In this document: piece after piece, positions 1 through 12,000 of the stretch
Numbering within the stretch: the first letter of the stretch is position 1
How the letters are laid out: each line of letters begins with the position of its first letter
Origin: Neonectria sp. B-13
Lineage: Eukaryota; Ascomycota; Sordariomycetes; Hypocreales; Nectriaceae
NCBI GenBank assembly: GCA_002682825.1
Contig: NOKP01000018.1
Location: 218,827-282,826 of the forward strand
Length of the DNA stretch: 64,000 bases
Reading direction: 5' to 3'
Translations under genes and position numbers: made by a program
Notes under the pieces: model-generated
What the model was told of the DNA's origin: nothing
The model's input: the letters and a program-made list of their open reading frames with translations, nothing else
Database searches by the model: none

Positions 1-2384
1 AGCAAGTCCGTCGCGCCGAGAGAATAATCCGTTCTTTCAGCGTCGAAACACACGACTACCTCGTCAACCAGTTCTTCGCCTTCTACAACTCTATCTTACA
101 GGTGATTGACCGCAGCGCCTTTGAGGCCGATCGCGAATCACAAGACAATTCTCCCAAGTTTTACTCTTCCTTCCTCCATATTGCAATCCTCGCCATGGGT
201 TACCGCGTGGCCGACATGGACCGGGATGATATGCGCAAGATAACCCTCGCTCCCAGAGAGAGCACCCTACATCGAGAAGCCAAGTATATGCTAGACATTG
301 AGCTTGAACGCCCAGGTGGAATACCAAGCGTTCAAGCACTTCTGCTTCTTGGAGATCTCGAGTGTGGAGTTGGACGTGATAACACCGGCTGGATGTACTC
401 GGGTGAGTGAGGCGAAATGTCTCTTGGGGTGTATCATGTTGTGCTAATCACATCTTGTTCGTGTACAGGCATGGCAAACCGTCTAGCTTTCGATATTGGC
501 CTTCACCTGGACTGTAGAAGCAACGACATGCCGGAGCAGGAAAGTCGCATCCGAAACATGGCCATGAGAGCCTGCATCATTTACGACAAATACTGGGGTC
601 TCTTCCTTGGGCGGCCCTTGGCAATCAAGAGCCAAGACGTTGACCTTTTATCAAACCGGCTCTCAAATCTCACCTGGGGTGGGTTTGAACCCCCGAAACG
701 CGACTTGATAACCGAGATTTACGAGCAACTAATTGAGTTGATGGAGCTGGCGGGCCGAATCGTGGAAACCCGAGACAACACGGTTTCCAACAACGCTTCC
801 GAGCAGTACAACCTGTTCGCCAGTGGGGAAGCAGAAGACAACGCCTACCTGCATGTCATCAACCTGGACAGACAACTCCAGAACTGGTATCGACGGCTCC
901 CCGACCACCTCGCATGGAAGCCCAGCAATATCAAAATGGCTCCCTACAGCTTCTTCCTTTTGCACCAGCAGTATCACGTAACAATGATCCTTCTGCACAG
1001 GCCCTGGGCCAAGTATGGTTCCATCACGGGAGACGGTGCTAGCACCGGATCACACCCAAGCCCGGATGGCAACCACATGTCTCTTGCACCTGAGACGACG
1101 TCACAACACTCAAGCCTGGCTGCTGAAAACCACTCACTGGGGATGGGTGATCCACACATCATTGTCCATGATAGTCGGACTTCTCTCTCCCGCAGCATTT
1201 GCACGCAACAGGCAATTCGCGTCGCGCGCATTTTCTGGCAGCACCGACAGAAATATGACGGGCGCAAGATATTTGTTACGGGTATCCAACATGCCGGTAC
1301 GGCTGCCATTGCCCTGATTGCCGCCCTTGCATACCAACGCAATGAAGCGGATCGGCGAACCTATGTTGGCTACCTGGAGATCCTATCCGATGCCGTCGGC
1401 GACATGAGCCATACTTATCACCCAGCAAGCAGAATGGACGACTTGCTCAAGGCTGTTCTGGAGCAGATCCGTAACGGAATGGGAGACCCTCCTCGGCCTC
1501 GCAGTGGGAGCAATAGCTACCATGGAATTCCGTTCAATGGTATTCCTAGCAATGGAATGAGTGGAGTTTCGCTCAACAGCGACACATCTTCGTCCGTGAT
1601 CCCTATGAGACGTGAGGCTGCCGATCCGGAATTTGCACAGCCTTTTAAAAAGAGGCGACCAGCAACAAGCCGAAGGGCATCTGAGTTTACTCGCCCGAGG
1701 CCGCCTTTCTTCGGTGCTAGGCCGCAACCTATATCGCCAAGCTCGTGCAAGAGCCAAACCCAGCCCGGGAGTGGTTTGAACCCGCAGAATCATTCCCCGC
1801 TTGACTCGTTCCTGTTCTCGATGGGAGTTGGAGACACCTCTGGGCATCTGAACATGGATTTCATGGGCAGCGCTGCTGTTGACATGGAACCATCCGAGGA
1901 CACTCGTGAGGGCGTGCTGGGAATGGATGGCATGGATCTGGTCATCCCTTCATCCGAAACGTGGGGTCTAGACAATATGCACGATCATCACATCCATGGG
2001 TCAGGGTCTTTCGACCCCTCGGCAACCGATTGGACGTCAGGCCCTGCAGGTCTCAGTGCAAGTTCAGTACTGGGCCAGAGTGCCGCGATTTCCTCTGGCA
2101 TTATGTCGGGAGCGCCCAACTTTGGTGTAGTCAAGGATGCCAACAATCTTGATGAGAAGGGTAATGGTAACACCGGAAAGAACATGGACAGGAAAACCTC
2201 ATCGAATCATACAAAGATGGGGCAAAATGGAGTGGATTGGATTGAAGACGACACCAGCGTTGTGGCTATCAGTCCCGCAAGCTTGAGTGGCCTGGTGCAG
2301 AACAGAGAAAAGTTATCCAACGGTGAGGATGGGTCCGCTGGGACACCAAGAAACCATGCTCTTGACTTCTTCAGCTTTTCTTGA
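1..2384 (+). CDS. Fungal-specific transcription factor, middle homology region and C-terminus (5' end outside window)
   Basis: Exons 1-402 and 469-2384, joined across a 66-nt intron (403-468, GTGAGT donor, GCTAATC branch, TACAG acceptor), give 771 codons that are open from the window edge. The frame runs through GRDNTGWMYSG into MANRLAFDIGLHLD and GLFLGRPLAI, which is typical of the Fungal_trans middle homology region of Zn2Cys6 regulators. The DNA-binding zinc cluster should lie upstream of position 1. The last 350 residues or so are Ser/Pro/Gly-rich and low in complexity, contain a basic patch (KKRRP) that could be a nuclear localisation signal, and probably include activation regions. I cannot name the regulon; NIT4/NirA-like factors share this MHR style, but that is only a resemblance. 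Confidence 0.88.
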
Positions 2385-2855
2385 GGATTGAAGAAGATGG
2401 TTCAGTTATCTTCGTTCGTTCGAAATGCGCGGAGCTAAGACCGGGAATATGTCTATTTAGTTTGGGTGTGCGTGAAATATCAGTCTTCCGCCTGGCATTT
2501 TATTCAGCTCTTGAATTTGAAACACTTGGACTTGTTTGATTATACCTGCCTCGGTAACAGGAAGACTCTCGTCAACTATAGAATCCGATTGAAGACCAAG
2601 TCTAGGAGCACGATAGGTTCAGTCTAATTGAAATAGTAGCACTCCTCTGGGACATGTGTGGCTTGAAATGTCATGATGAACGACTGGGGACTATTAGTTC
2701 CCAATCTCCCTTCCAGTGTGGAGCTGAAACCTGTTGGTATTTCCATTGTTAAGGGGAAAGGATTAATGACTTAGAGCCTGTTACTGAAATCCAACCAGCT
2801 CTGTGGTCCAAAAGTCGATTCTCGACACACCCAAGACTACGCAGCTTAATGGATT
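2385..2855. other. Intergenic 3'-3' spacer
   Basis: This 471-nt stretch lies between the convergent ends of the transcription factor and the dehydrogenase. It presumably holds both 3' UTRs. I see no further gene. Confidence 0.6.
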
Positions 2856-3933
2856 CTAGTTGGTGGTAAAGCCGCCGTCGACAATCATGCTAGCACCTTG
2901 CATGTAACTACTCATGGGAGAAGCCATGAGGACGATACTGTCGGCAATCTCCTCCAATTCGGCCAACCGACTGAACGGCGTACGAGAAACGTCTGCCGCC
3001 AGGGCAGAGTCGGGGTCCGTGGCCATGTTCTCTAGTAGAAAAGGGGTCCCCACGTACCCCGGACAGATGGCGTTGATACGAATGCCCAGGCTTCCATAGG
3101 AGTTGGCGTCAGCCTTAGTCAGTCCAATAACTCCTATTGCAGACAGTTAGCCTTTGATGTGATGGGCCTCGTCAGTGGACGTCCTACCATGCTTCGAAGT
3201 CGCGTAGGCGGTGTGATGAAGGCGGTTACAGGGTGCCACAATGCCGTACATGCTTGCCACGTTGATAATGCGCCCACGACCTTCTCTGGTACCAAGGTCA
3301 CTGTTCGGATGTCAGCACGGAGCCATTTCCAGGACAAAACCCGTGGCCTTACTCCTGTTTGACCATGAAGCCAAGCTCCTCCTTCTGGCATCGGTAGACA
3401 CCCTTGAGGTTCACGTCGACAATCCTGAGCCACTCCTCATCTTCGATCTCATGGGTCTGTCGGCCACTGCCCCCCACGCCGGCGTTGTTGACGGCGATGT
3501 CAAGGCGACCAAACTCGGCGGCGGCCTTAGCAATACCCTCCTTGACCTGCGCGGCGTCACGGACGTCCATGTGCAGGGACAGAATCTGGACATCGGGGAA
3601 GCTCTTCTTCAGGGCGGCGTTTGCTTCTTCGAGAGCCTTGAGGTTGACATCGGCCAGGGCCAGCTTGGTGATGCCATGCTTTGCAAAGGCGACGGCCGTG
3701 TGCTGTCCGATGCCTGAGTGGGGGAAGATCAGCGCTCTAGCCTTTGGCACGTGGGGAGGAACCAAGATGGCCAGCGAGTGGTTCATCGGTGGGCGGGGTA
3801 ATATAATGGCGCAGCTTCGGCGCTCGGGGGACTCGGAACGCGGGGCCCCGAGTCGCGCGGGGTAGACTAATTAGGCGGACTTACCGGAGGCGGCGCCAGT
3901 GATGAAGGCTGATCCTCGGAGGAGATTGGTCAT
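2856..3933 (-). CDS. Short-chain dehydrogenase/reductase (classical SDR), 266 aa
   Basis: Four exons on the minus strand, 3933-3885, 3713-3353, 3300-3188 and 3133-2856, give 266 residues with every junction in frame. The introns are 171, 52 and 54 nt. The Rossmann motif TGAASGIG is rebuilt across the first intron. NNAG follows, then the catalytic Ser in INVASMYG, and YATSK supplies the Tyr/Lys pair. The C-terminus has the usual SDR ending around a VDGG motif. It is a cytosolic NAD(P)-dependent oxidoreductase of unknown substrate. The start ATG at 3933 opens a 49-nt first exon ending at the glycine-rich loop, a common layout in fungal SDR genes. No pathway partner is adjacent. Confidence 0.9.
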
Positions 3934-5563
3934 CTTGCAGCGAGTCGGAATGGGCGAGTCGATGAGGTTGAGGCGAAAACGCAAGTGCGGCGATGTGGCT
4001 TGGTCTTTAAACCAAAACAACGCGGAAATTGATCGGCCCATCAGGATAACGTTAGGAGCACCACGACCACTTGTTGGCTGTTGGTGGCTCCACTAAGGGC
4101 CGGGGCACGTATCTCTCCTAACCGACTTGCCCAGGATCATGCTTGAGGGTCCACTCAGCACCTCGAGCTTTGAGCCTCAGGGTCCTTGTCCGTCTCTTTG
4201 TCTCTGGAGTTGGATTGGAATTGCGATCGAAGGAAACGGACGTGTTGCCGACTTCGAGTCTTCCGAGGCAGCGATATCTCCAACAGAGCTCATCAACCTT
4301 CGAGGCTCCACAACTGTAAAACGCTGCTCACGTACGACAAGAAACCCGGGGTTTTGGCTTTGGCCTTTGAAATTCTAGACTGATCTAGACTGAGTGGGAT
4401 TGCGAAATGAGCCACTCGGACCCTCAGAGTTGAGGCCGCGAGGAGAATAGGTATTAGCAAGGCTTGCACGGGAAAAGAATATGGAAAGAGTAGTTGCTGG
4501 TGAGTTGGACAGTGGCGTAGAATACTGCCGACGTAACGACAGAGATGTCTGGCTGTGTGATGACAACAAAAAAAAGTCCAACATCACTGGGTGCATTCAA
4601 GGGTCCAGAGTTGACCGAAAAGGAAAGAAGATGTGGTACTGGGGTCTTCCATGACCATTCCTTAGCTTGGGTGATGCTGTTGATGAATTTTGATTGTGGC
4701 TTTGATTAAAACGAGCAACTACGGGTTGACAGAGTGTCCCCAAGCCATGGGCTAGATGAAGCAGGTAGGAAGATTGCGCAGTGCAACTAAGATGTATGCT
4801 GCTTGCGGTCAATTATTGCTGGTTAATTGACAACTCGATGGGCTCGTTGCGGTTTGAAAATCCATCGTTCGGCCTGCTCTGGACATAATTATGCCAACCG
4901 TTGAAACGATTGTGTTGGGGCATCTCCAGAATATTGTCAGCCACGCTGCATGGTTCAACGCACCCGGGAACGAAGACATAGGAGCAGGTTCCCGGCCCTA
5001 GGATCAGAAGGCGGCGGGAAGTGGGAAGCTGGAGAGGGTAGAGGCAACAGCCCCGAGAGTATGGACTTCAACTAATGTCGCCGATCATGATTGATGACCA
5101 AAGGCGTACGAAATACCTGCAACTCCAATGTGTGAGACTAGTGGGTGGGAAAGGTCAGAAAGGCAAACCTCAGGCTCCACGTTGGTACATATGAAAGAGT
5201 GGCGGTCTGTCATGTCTCAGTTGAACAATTCCAGGCATGGTAAAGAGCGACCCTGGCAGGGGCTAAGGGATGCTGTTGGCATGGACATTTATTGATATCC
5301 GAGGACTGGATGTGGCTGGGATAATGGGAAGATAGTAACTGTGTGGTTTGGGCTGAAATGGCTACAGTGGAGAAGGAGCTAGGGAACTGAGTCTTAATAC
5401 AACATTGATGGAACGTGCTCGAGGCGTGTGCTCAACATGATGATAAATTTAATTATGCGAGGGCAAGAATCGACAGGTTCTTCATCACCCCGTCGGCTCT
5501 GCCGTGATGTACATGAAAACGGCTCACCAATTGCCTCGAGAGTCGTTAACAACAAAGACTTGA
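3934..5563. other. Long intergenic region
   Basis: This 1.6-kb stretch lies upstream of the SDR and downstream of the small membrane protein. The only ORFs are under 85 codons with no recognisable domain and no plausible exon chain. I see no gene here. Confidence 0.5.
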
Positions 5564-5920
5564 TCAGGCTGAGCCACTGGATGGGCCGGACTTGGGTTCA
5601 GGGCTGAATCTGGCGATGCCGTTCCGAATTCCCGTGCTTACTGACACCGCCATCTTCTCGAGGGGTAGGCGGTCCTCGACGCGCTGAACAATCCTAGCGA
5701 CGGGAGGCTCGATACGTTGAACACCACGTTCAACGGGAGAGGCAAAGTAGTTGATGTTGCGTTCCCATCGAGGCGCCCACTTGTTGGTCTGGTTGGAAAG
5801 GCGCTCCTCGGCACCGGGCATGACAAGGTATAAGGGGGCCAAGACACCAACGCCAGCAGCACCGAAGATGACGATCTCTGAGCGCTTGGCCTGGGGAAGA
5901 CGTGGGATGCGGACAGGCAT
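5564..5920 (-). CDS. Small single-helix membrane protein, 118 aa, uncharacterised
   Basis: The ATG at 5920 opens an uninterrupted 118-residue frame. The N-terminus is basic (MPVRIPRLPQAKRSE) and leads into a hydrophobic helix at about residues 14-35. The rest is hydrophilic, with WAPRWERNINYF and two repeated VERGVQRIE / VARIVQRVE units that look like an amphipathic helix. The short basic N-terminus plus one helix would suit a mitochondrial inner-membrane or ER protein, but this is inference. The frame stays open upstream through the (CA)n leader, encoding a Thr-His run. I chose 5920 because no in-frame ATG lies upstream. I do not recognise the family. Confidence 0.7.
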   Translation of the reverse strand: MPVRIPRLPQAKRSEIVIFGAAGVGVLAPLYLVMPGAEERLSNQTNKWAPRWERNINYFASPVERGVQRIEPPVARIVQRVEDRLPLEKMAVSVSTGIRNGIARFSPEPKSGPSSGSA

Positions 5921-5928
5921 GATGTATG

Positions 5929-5930
<2 letters not shown>

Positions 5931-5968
<38 letters not shown>
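5931..5968. repeat. (GT)19 microsatellite in the 5' leader
   Basis: There are nineteen uninterrupted GT units, read as (AC)19 on the minus strand. The array ends 10 nt upstream of the start codon at 5920, so it lies in the transcribed leader or core promoter of the 118-aa gene. Confidence 0.95.
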
Positions 5969-5975
<7 letters not shown>

Positions 5976-6044
5976 GGAAGGAGGTGGTTGGGTGATTCTG
6001 TTGATGTGGTCAGCGACTTGTGCTGCACTTGATTCCTCTGGGGT

Positions 6045-6058
6045 GGGGGGGGGGGGGG
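6045..6058. repeat. Homopolymer G14 (C14 on the minus strand)
   Basis: Fourteen consecutive G residues lie about 125 nt upstream of the start of the 118-aa gene. The run is likely length-variable and may be a sequencing weak point. Confidence 0.9.
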
Positions 6059-6373
6059 AGGACGACAAGAAGAAATACACAAGGCTTAGGAAGGAAGAGG
6101 GGAAAGGAGATGGGAGAGTGACTGACTGTTGCTGCCTGACAAAGACGGTGACGGAACGGCCAGGTAAGATTGATGAGGAGAGGCTGAAAAGTGAAAGGCG
6201 GAAGGCGGGATGCGGAAGGTGGAAGATGGTTGATGGATGATGACTGGAGATGAAGAAGGGTGTAATCAAGGGATGGAAGTGGAAGGCGGGTGGCTGTTTG
6301 ATGACCGAAGTAGGGATACACAAAAGGATCCTGAAGCCAAACCGGTACGCGGGCAATCGTTTATATACCCTCT

Positions 6374-6399
6374 ACGTACCTACCTAAAGGTAAGTACGT
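6374..6399. promoter_or_regulatory. Near-perfect 12-bp inverted repeat built on TACCTACC
   Basis: The left arm ACGTACCTACCT and the right arm AGGTAAGTACGT match in 11 of 12 positions as inverted repeats around a 2-nt centre (AA). It lies about 450 nt upstream of the 118-aa gene. TACCTACC-like elements recur in several other spacers of this window, so this may be a regulatory site or a short dispersed motif. No binding factor is implied by the sequence alone. Confidence 0.4.
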
Positions 6400-6938
6400 G
6401 TTGGCCGACCTCTCATACCTCGAGCAGCGAGCGGGGTAAGTGCGCGTGAGCAGCTGGTTGCGTCGGGTCATATTGTGTGGGCGTGACGGAAGAGCCAAGT
6501 TGGACTGGAGTGAGTGCGAAGGAAGGCGTCTGGGCCGTCCAAGACACACTGTGGGAAGTACACGGGGGCTGTCGAGGTGTGACCCGGCATGGAATGGCTT
6601 CGGATTCTACCCAATCTCGACGTCTGCCGCACCGCCATCAGGACAGTGATTCGCCGCGCTGTGCCCCTTGATTGGACATTCATTGGGCCATGACGCTCCG
6701 TGGCTGCTACCTCCCACAGGCACGACTTGCGACAGTGCGACGCAAGGGCCAGTGGCACACGACGCAAGGGCACCGGGGCGGCACAGAACAACACAGGGCG
6801 ACAGAGGGGCGAGAAAGGGGGAAAGAGAGGGGAAATGAGCCAAACTGCCGCCTCGGACCAGGCATTGAATGTGTTAGAATCTTCATCTGCATCTCCGTGT
6901 CTCTAGAATCGTCCGAGTCGAGACCGAATTCTCTCGAG

Positions 6939-6982
6939 ACAAGGTCGAGACAGGGTCGAGGCAGGGTCGAGGCAGGGTCGCG
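6939..6982. repeat. 11-bp tandem repeat, four copies
   Basis: Four consecutive 11-mers (ACAAGGTCGAG, ACAGGGTCGAG, GCAGGGTCGAG, GCAGGGTCGCG) form a small imperfect array of a GGTCGAG-core unit. Confidence 0.85.
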
Positions 6983-8362
6983 TCGAGCCGGCAGGGCCCG
7001 CCGCCGGCAGATGATTTTGTGGCGTGGTGTCGACGTCGAGTCCCACGGTTCCTGGTCGACAGACGGGAGAAGAAAATCCGAATCAACACGGAATCGAAAG
7101 ATGCTTCAATGAGGGCTGGAACTGGCCAATTGCACTTGGATGGCGAACTGCAGATGGGAGCTGTTCGGGATGGACGGCCGTGAGGATACCGCTGGATTCA
7201 TTCCCTCCCTTCAAACAGCCTGAAGACAGAGGTAGTGTCCAGGTGGTGGCCAGGCGGCAGCCTCTGAGTGTTGTCCCTGTCGTTGCGCGTCTGGGGCTAC
7301 TCTGGGCCCTAGGGATCCACTCTTCACTGGACGACCCACTACCCCAGACGGCACTTTGACACTAAAAACGGCCGCCCCATTCTGGTCCGCGCGAGTTCCC
7401 CAGAAGCCCCACTGTCCCGATCCTCGACGGCCACTGAGGCCATGTCGCTAAGGCCACTGATAAGAGCCTGTGGGGATGGAGCGCACTGAGGCTCAGGGCA
7501 GGAGCACACATTGCACCACTCACGTTTGCTCCGTATCTCATCACCTGGTGGCTGTCGTACGAACGTCTTCGAAGACCCAGTCACATTCAGTTGATCCACG
7601 ACGTCTTGATCCGGGTTCCTGACTATCAAAGTGCTGCTCTATTCCTTTTTTTCTTCTTCTTCAATTCCTCATCTCCCTTTTTCATGGACCATGTCCGTCA
7701 TCCTACAGCAAGTGTTGGCCTTGGTAAAGGCACACTGTACGCAAGTTACTCCGCCAGGCCCGTTCGCGTCGCGTGACCCACTGTGCAGAGCGTAAGAGAG
7801 ACGCCTGGCGTCGCCACCCACCACGCCCTGTCGAGGCAGGCAGGTGGGTACCTAACACGCACGAGTAGCCACTGACCTTTAGGCCAAAGTTTCCATGTTC
7901 GTCCCAAACCTACTAAGTTGTTAGCCTTCGCGCCGTCTCTCGAGCATCCGCATCCCTTCAAGCGGAGAGTACCTTCGCCAAAGCAGACCCGAGACATCAC
8001 GACTGAGCCACAGCTTCCATGCGCAAAGAGCTAATGAACAATCTCGGGACGCAAACAGGAAACGAAATTAATTGCCTGCCAAACGACTAGTTCTTTGGTA
8101 ACTCAGACCTCCCTCACGATAGGTACACATGAACCCGATGGCTCGGCGTATAACACTCATACATATTTGATTGGTGGCCAGGTTTCGATAATGAAGAAGC
8201 TCAATTGCCTTCTGTTAATATGTACAACAAGAATTTATCCACACTGAAAGATGTACGTTTTAATCGCATGAGGCAAAATCAAAGAAACGCCTGGATATCT
8301 GCCAATGAACACCTGATTCGACCTCTGCTCTGCAAACCCCCCTAACAGAAATTGATAATGTA

Positions 8363-9078
8363 TTAAGCACAAGCAAGGCCAGCCAAGACAAAAATACCGC
8401 TGGTTAAGTCACTAATGGCGCTGGAGATACCAGCACCCGCCGTGGTAAGAGCGGAGCAGACGCCCGAACCAGCGTCGTCAACATCGATAGTTATGCTGAT
8501 TAACATGTCTGCAAGCAGCGCACCGTCGTCCTTCTCAACTCGGATAACAATTAGATCGCTGGCCTTGTATTGGTCCGCACTCTCCTTGTTTCCGGCTAAC
8601 GAACGATTGGCTCGCGTGATCATATATACATTTTCCCAGGAAAGCTGTATTTACGATCGCAGGGGGTAAATCCAGACGTAACGCATCCGTTTCCGGTCCA
8701 GTAGACAGCAACGGCTTCATACTCATAAGGTGACGCTCCCATCACTGCTTTGGCAATATCAACCATATCGTCTCGGTTACCGGTCTCCCCTGGATCGTTG
8801 AATGACCCCTCGACGGAAATGATGAGCGACGCGCCGAGCATCTCGCCGTCCTGGATGACCCCGGTGGGGTACTCGATCTTGTTCTCGCTGTTGCAGCCGT
8901 TGTTGGGGCACTCCTCCTTAATCTTGTCGAGGGCGTACCACGGAGGCGCATAGCCGTATGCAATCTTCTTGTCACCAATGTCGACGTGTGTGTTGCCGCC
9001 GTCTGGGTTAGTCCACGCATCATCGGCATGGGCGTCGAGGGCGAGGACGAGCAGGGAGAGGCCGGTGTGGAAGTTCAT
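8363..9078 (-). CDS. Small secreted protein, 218 aa, candidate effector-like, uncharacterised
   Basis: Exons 9078-8655 and 8595-8363 are joined by a 59-nt intron (8596-8654, GTAAAT donor, TTAG acceptor). This removes a stop codon and a frame change that would otherwise split the reading frame. The ATG at 9078 begins a short hydrophobic signal peptide (MNFHTGLSLLVLALDAHA). The mature chain is acidic and has a few spaced cysteines (CPNNGC, then further downstream). The C-terminus ends in a hydrophobic stretch (SGIFVLAGLACA) that could be a GPI signal. An alternative 71-nt intron starting at the GTATAT near 8621 is also in frame, so the junction is not certain. I do not recognise the fold. Secretion is supported by sequence; an effector role is only a guess. 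Confidence 0.65.
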
Positions 9079-12000
9079 GGTGTTTGGATGTCTTGGAGGG
9101 TTGCTGGTGCTCTTGGTCTTGGTCTGTCTGGCTTGTGGGAATGTCTTGCGATGTTTGTCGAGGGAGAATGTTCCAGTATTTGAGTCAAGGACAACCCCTC
9201 AAAGACAATACCCGTTGAAGAGGGACTCGGACGAGGTGTGGCTCAACAGTCGACATGACGCAATGAGTGGACCTATTCCTCTCTCATGGCATCCTTCAAA
9301 GCCTAAGGGTCAACTAGGGGCATAGGATCAGCTATGACCAGGAATCAAAGTTGCGATGAGAGTGGAACAGTTGGGGGCAACCAAACACAACAATCATCCG
9401 AGGGTCATTCGAAGAAGTTACATTATGCTCGCAACCACATGTTCAACAAGAGATGACCTTTGACCCACCGTCAGTTAGCTGGATGGATCCGGGTGGGGCT
9501 TTGGCATTTGTTTCTACCTGCTCATCCCTGACTTGAGGCCATAGTCGCATTAAGGGACGAGAAGATCGTGGACACCTATACCGTCTTCGACTGGGTGCCG
9601 GCGCAAGTGGGTGCTTGGGACTGAGTGGATCTCTTACATCACAATTGCGCGTTACGCGAAATGCTCTTGTGGCTGGGCACGAGCTGAGGCCAGGGGAGGA
9701 ATCCTACTATAAAAGTTCTCAAATGTCCTAGTCACTTGCCCCAGCGGCTTCATTCCCACAAACAACATTTTCTGGGGCAGTTCGGTGATGATCAGGACTC
9801 GGTGCCGGGGTATTCGCTGGGGACGGGGCGATCGCGCCATCATCTCTGACCCCAAATTGCCGAGTATCGCATCAGATGAGGTCACCAGAAGCTGGTTGGA
9901 GTGGCCCACAGGCGCTGGTCTGGAAGGAAGAGGCTCTGTTCGTGTCAAGTCCAGTACGTGATGATCTAAATGGATTGAAGATAGCCGCAAATATTCTACG
10001 ACTTGCCCTTTTTGGAGACACAGCCCCACGTTTTCTTGCAACATCCCAGATTATTCTCACCGACAGCTTGGAGTATCGGCCAGTGCGAGATGCATCGACG
10101 CTCATGTGAAGAAAGGAATCAAGCATCCGTTCTACGAAGTATTCACAGGAACATTTTGCCCAATTGCTTTCAGTTCTATCAAAGCCTTTCAATAAAGCCT
10201 TTTGTTTGGCTTGGCACGGCTAAGGACCAGCTGTTCATTATGTCAATGCACCAGGAACTCGATCCTTGTGAGGTAATCTGACGAGATGATCGACAGCCCC
10301 ACGATCGTTCAGTTCCAGGGCTATAATGATCAACACAAAATGGGCTAATACGGCAACGGAAATATTCTCGATTTGATGAATCAACTAACTTGAATCCTAC
10401 GGTTGGTCTTCACGCGGGAACGGCATTCCTCCAGTTCCAGCATTGTGTTGCGATCCTGCCCGGTTTCCCGCTCATCGGCAACGCCTTGCGTTGTAATTAA
10501 CATCCTACAGCATCAACCCGCATTCCCACCAGCTCCTTTTTGTCATTATGACCTTTAAACGTAAGGTTGCTACTGCTTTTCCCCCTGAACTTCAATGGAA
10601 ATCCTAACTACAAGATCATCGAAGGAATCCTTTAAGGACAGAATGGGAAAGCCTCCACTTTAGTGACAACAGTCTTTCGAAGCAAAAATAAAATGCAATC
10701 GTCGGTCATTGAAGTATTTTGGAAGTGATATCCGCTTCTAGATGACTGGCAAATGGCTTGCCTGAGAAAGTCAGCAGTGCTTATCTGATTTATCATCTTG
10801 TGAAACCATGGTAAGCAACGTAGTTGTTGCATCGCGAGATCGATGATTGAGGCAACATGGTAGAAACTGAAGAGTACTTTACGAATATCTTTTAAAAATA
10901 GGAATACATACTCGAGATCATGGTTGGAAGTTCTCTAAAGCAACTATACAATCCCAACGGTCAGCAAAGTAGCATTTGAGTCGTGCCGCGACAACACCGC
11001 CAATTGTCATCAAGTCTGAGAAAGGTTTCCCCATTGCTTCTCTGGGTTTTAATCAGGGGACACTGAGGAAATTAAGGACATATAGAGTGTAGTATTTTAC
11101 CAATGCCTTAGTAGTTTGTATTAGAAGCGAAGGGGGTTTACTGATAAAAGGTTAATCAACCTAACCAATCAATATTTCATAACCTACTCATAAGCAGCCC
11201 CCTGAGTATTCTCACAAGCCCTACCTTCCCTTCTGTCTTTTTAGAATTTCCTTTTCAAAAGGATATCGAGCAAGGGGCTTGTTTTCGACGGATAATTCCA
11301 GCCATCCCGTTTCTTCAGTTATAAAACAAAACAAAAAACCCCACCGATGATGGACTTTGTATTACCTACTCTAGGAGAGAGACCATGATAGGAAGGGCAT
11401 AAATGCAATGTAAAGTGATCGCTCCTCATAGTCCTCGCGACATGTACAGCCTGAATGGCTGTGCTTTAACCTAGATGTACGTAAACGAGGCAGGTTTGGA
11501 CATCTCGCGTGATGAGCGATAGTGTTGCTCGTTGGAATGTGGCAAATGGAATTTGATTTTCTTCTCTTGCTCTTATCAACCGTTTTGATCACTCTTAGAT
11601 CTCTTCTGCTCAAGATTTCTAGCTACCGAAGGCAATTAATTGCACGCACTGTGGCGTCTCAAGTTCTCTGCTTTTTGCTTTGGGGTTGGGATCATTCGCA
11701 CGCGGTTTAGGTTTTTTTAGCTTGCTTCGTTAGTGCAAACTTGGGTTGGTGCATGTCTCGACTGGAAACGTGGGGATCACGCGGCGAATGAATCAACAGC
11801 AACTATCAGTCTACGAAGAGAACAAACGCCAAATCGATCAATCATTTTCGTGAGCTATAATCGATGAAATCTACAACTGTCGTGGCATGACGCAATAGTG
11901 ACTGGGTTGGCTTCCGGGCGGACTTTGACCCGGGAAACATTAGGGCGCCACTGGGTCCGCTTTTCACCGATATTTACGGAAGAGACGAGCTCCGATTCCG

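Larger units (their letters stand above)
5969..8362. other. Long intergenic region with short repeats
   Basis: No convincing coding exon is seen. The longer ORFs here, such as 6672-7112, are arginine-rich, low in complexity and overlap on both strands. The region holds the G14 run, the TACCTACC inverted repeat and an 11-bp tandem array. It must include the promoter of the minus-strand 118-aa gene and the 3' end of the secreted-protein gene. Confidence 0.5.

Noticed and set aside
5921..6082. N-terminal extension with Thr-His repeats on the 118-aa protein
   Set aside because: The extension begins at a non-ATG codon and translates a CA microsatellite; the ATG at 5920 is the first credible start.
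6672..7112. 146-codon plus-strand ORF
   Set aside because: Arg-rich, low complexity, overlapped by ORFs in other frames, no domain or splice partner.
8620..8660. Apparent stop and frame break splitting the secreted-protein gene
   Set aside because: A 59-nt intron with GTAAAT and TTAG borders restores one frame, so no pseudogene is needed.
9652..10192. Overlapping antisense ORFs of 106-130 codons
   Set aside because: No domain, no splice signals that chain them, and both strands are equally open.
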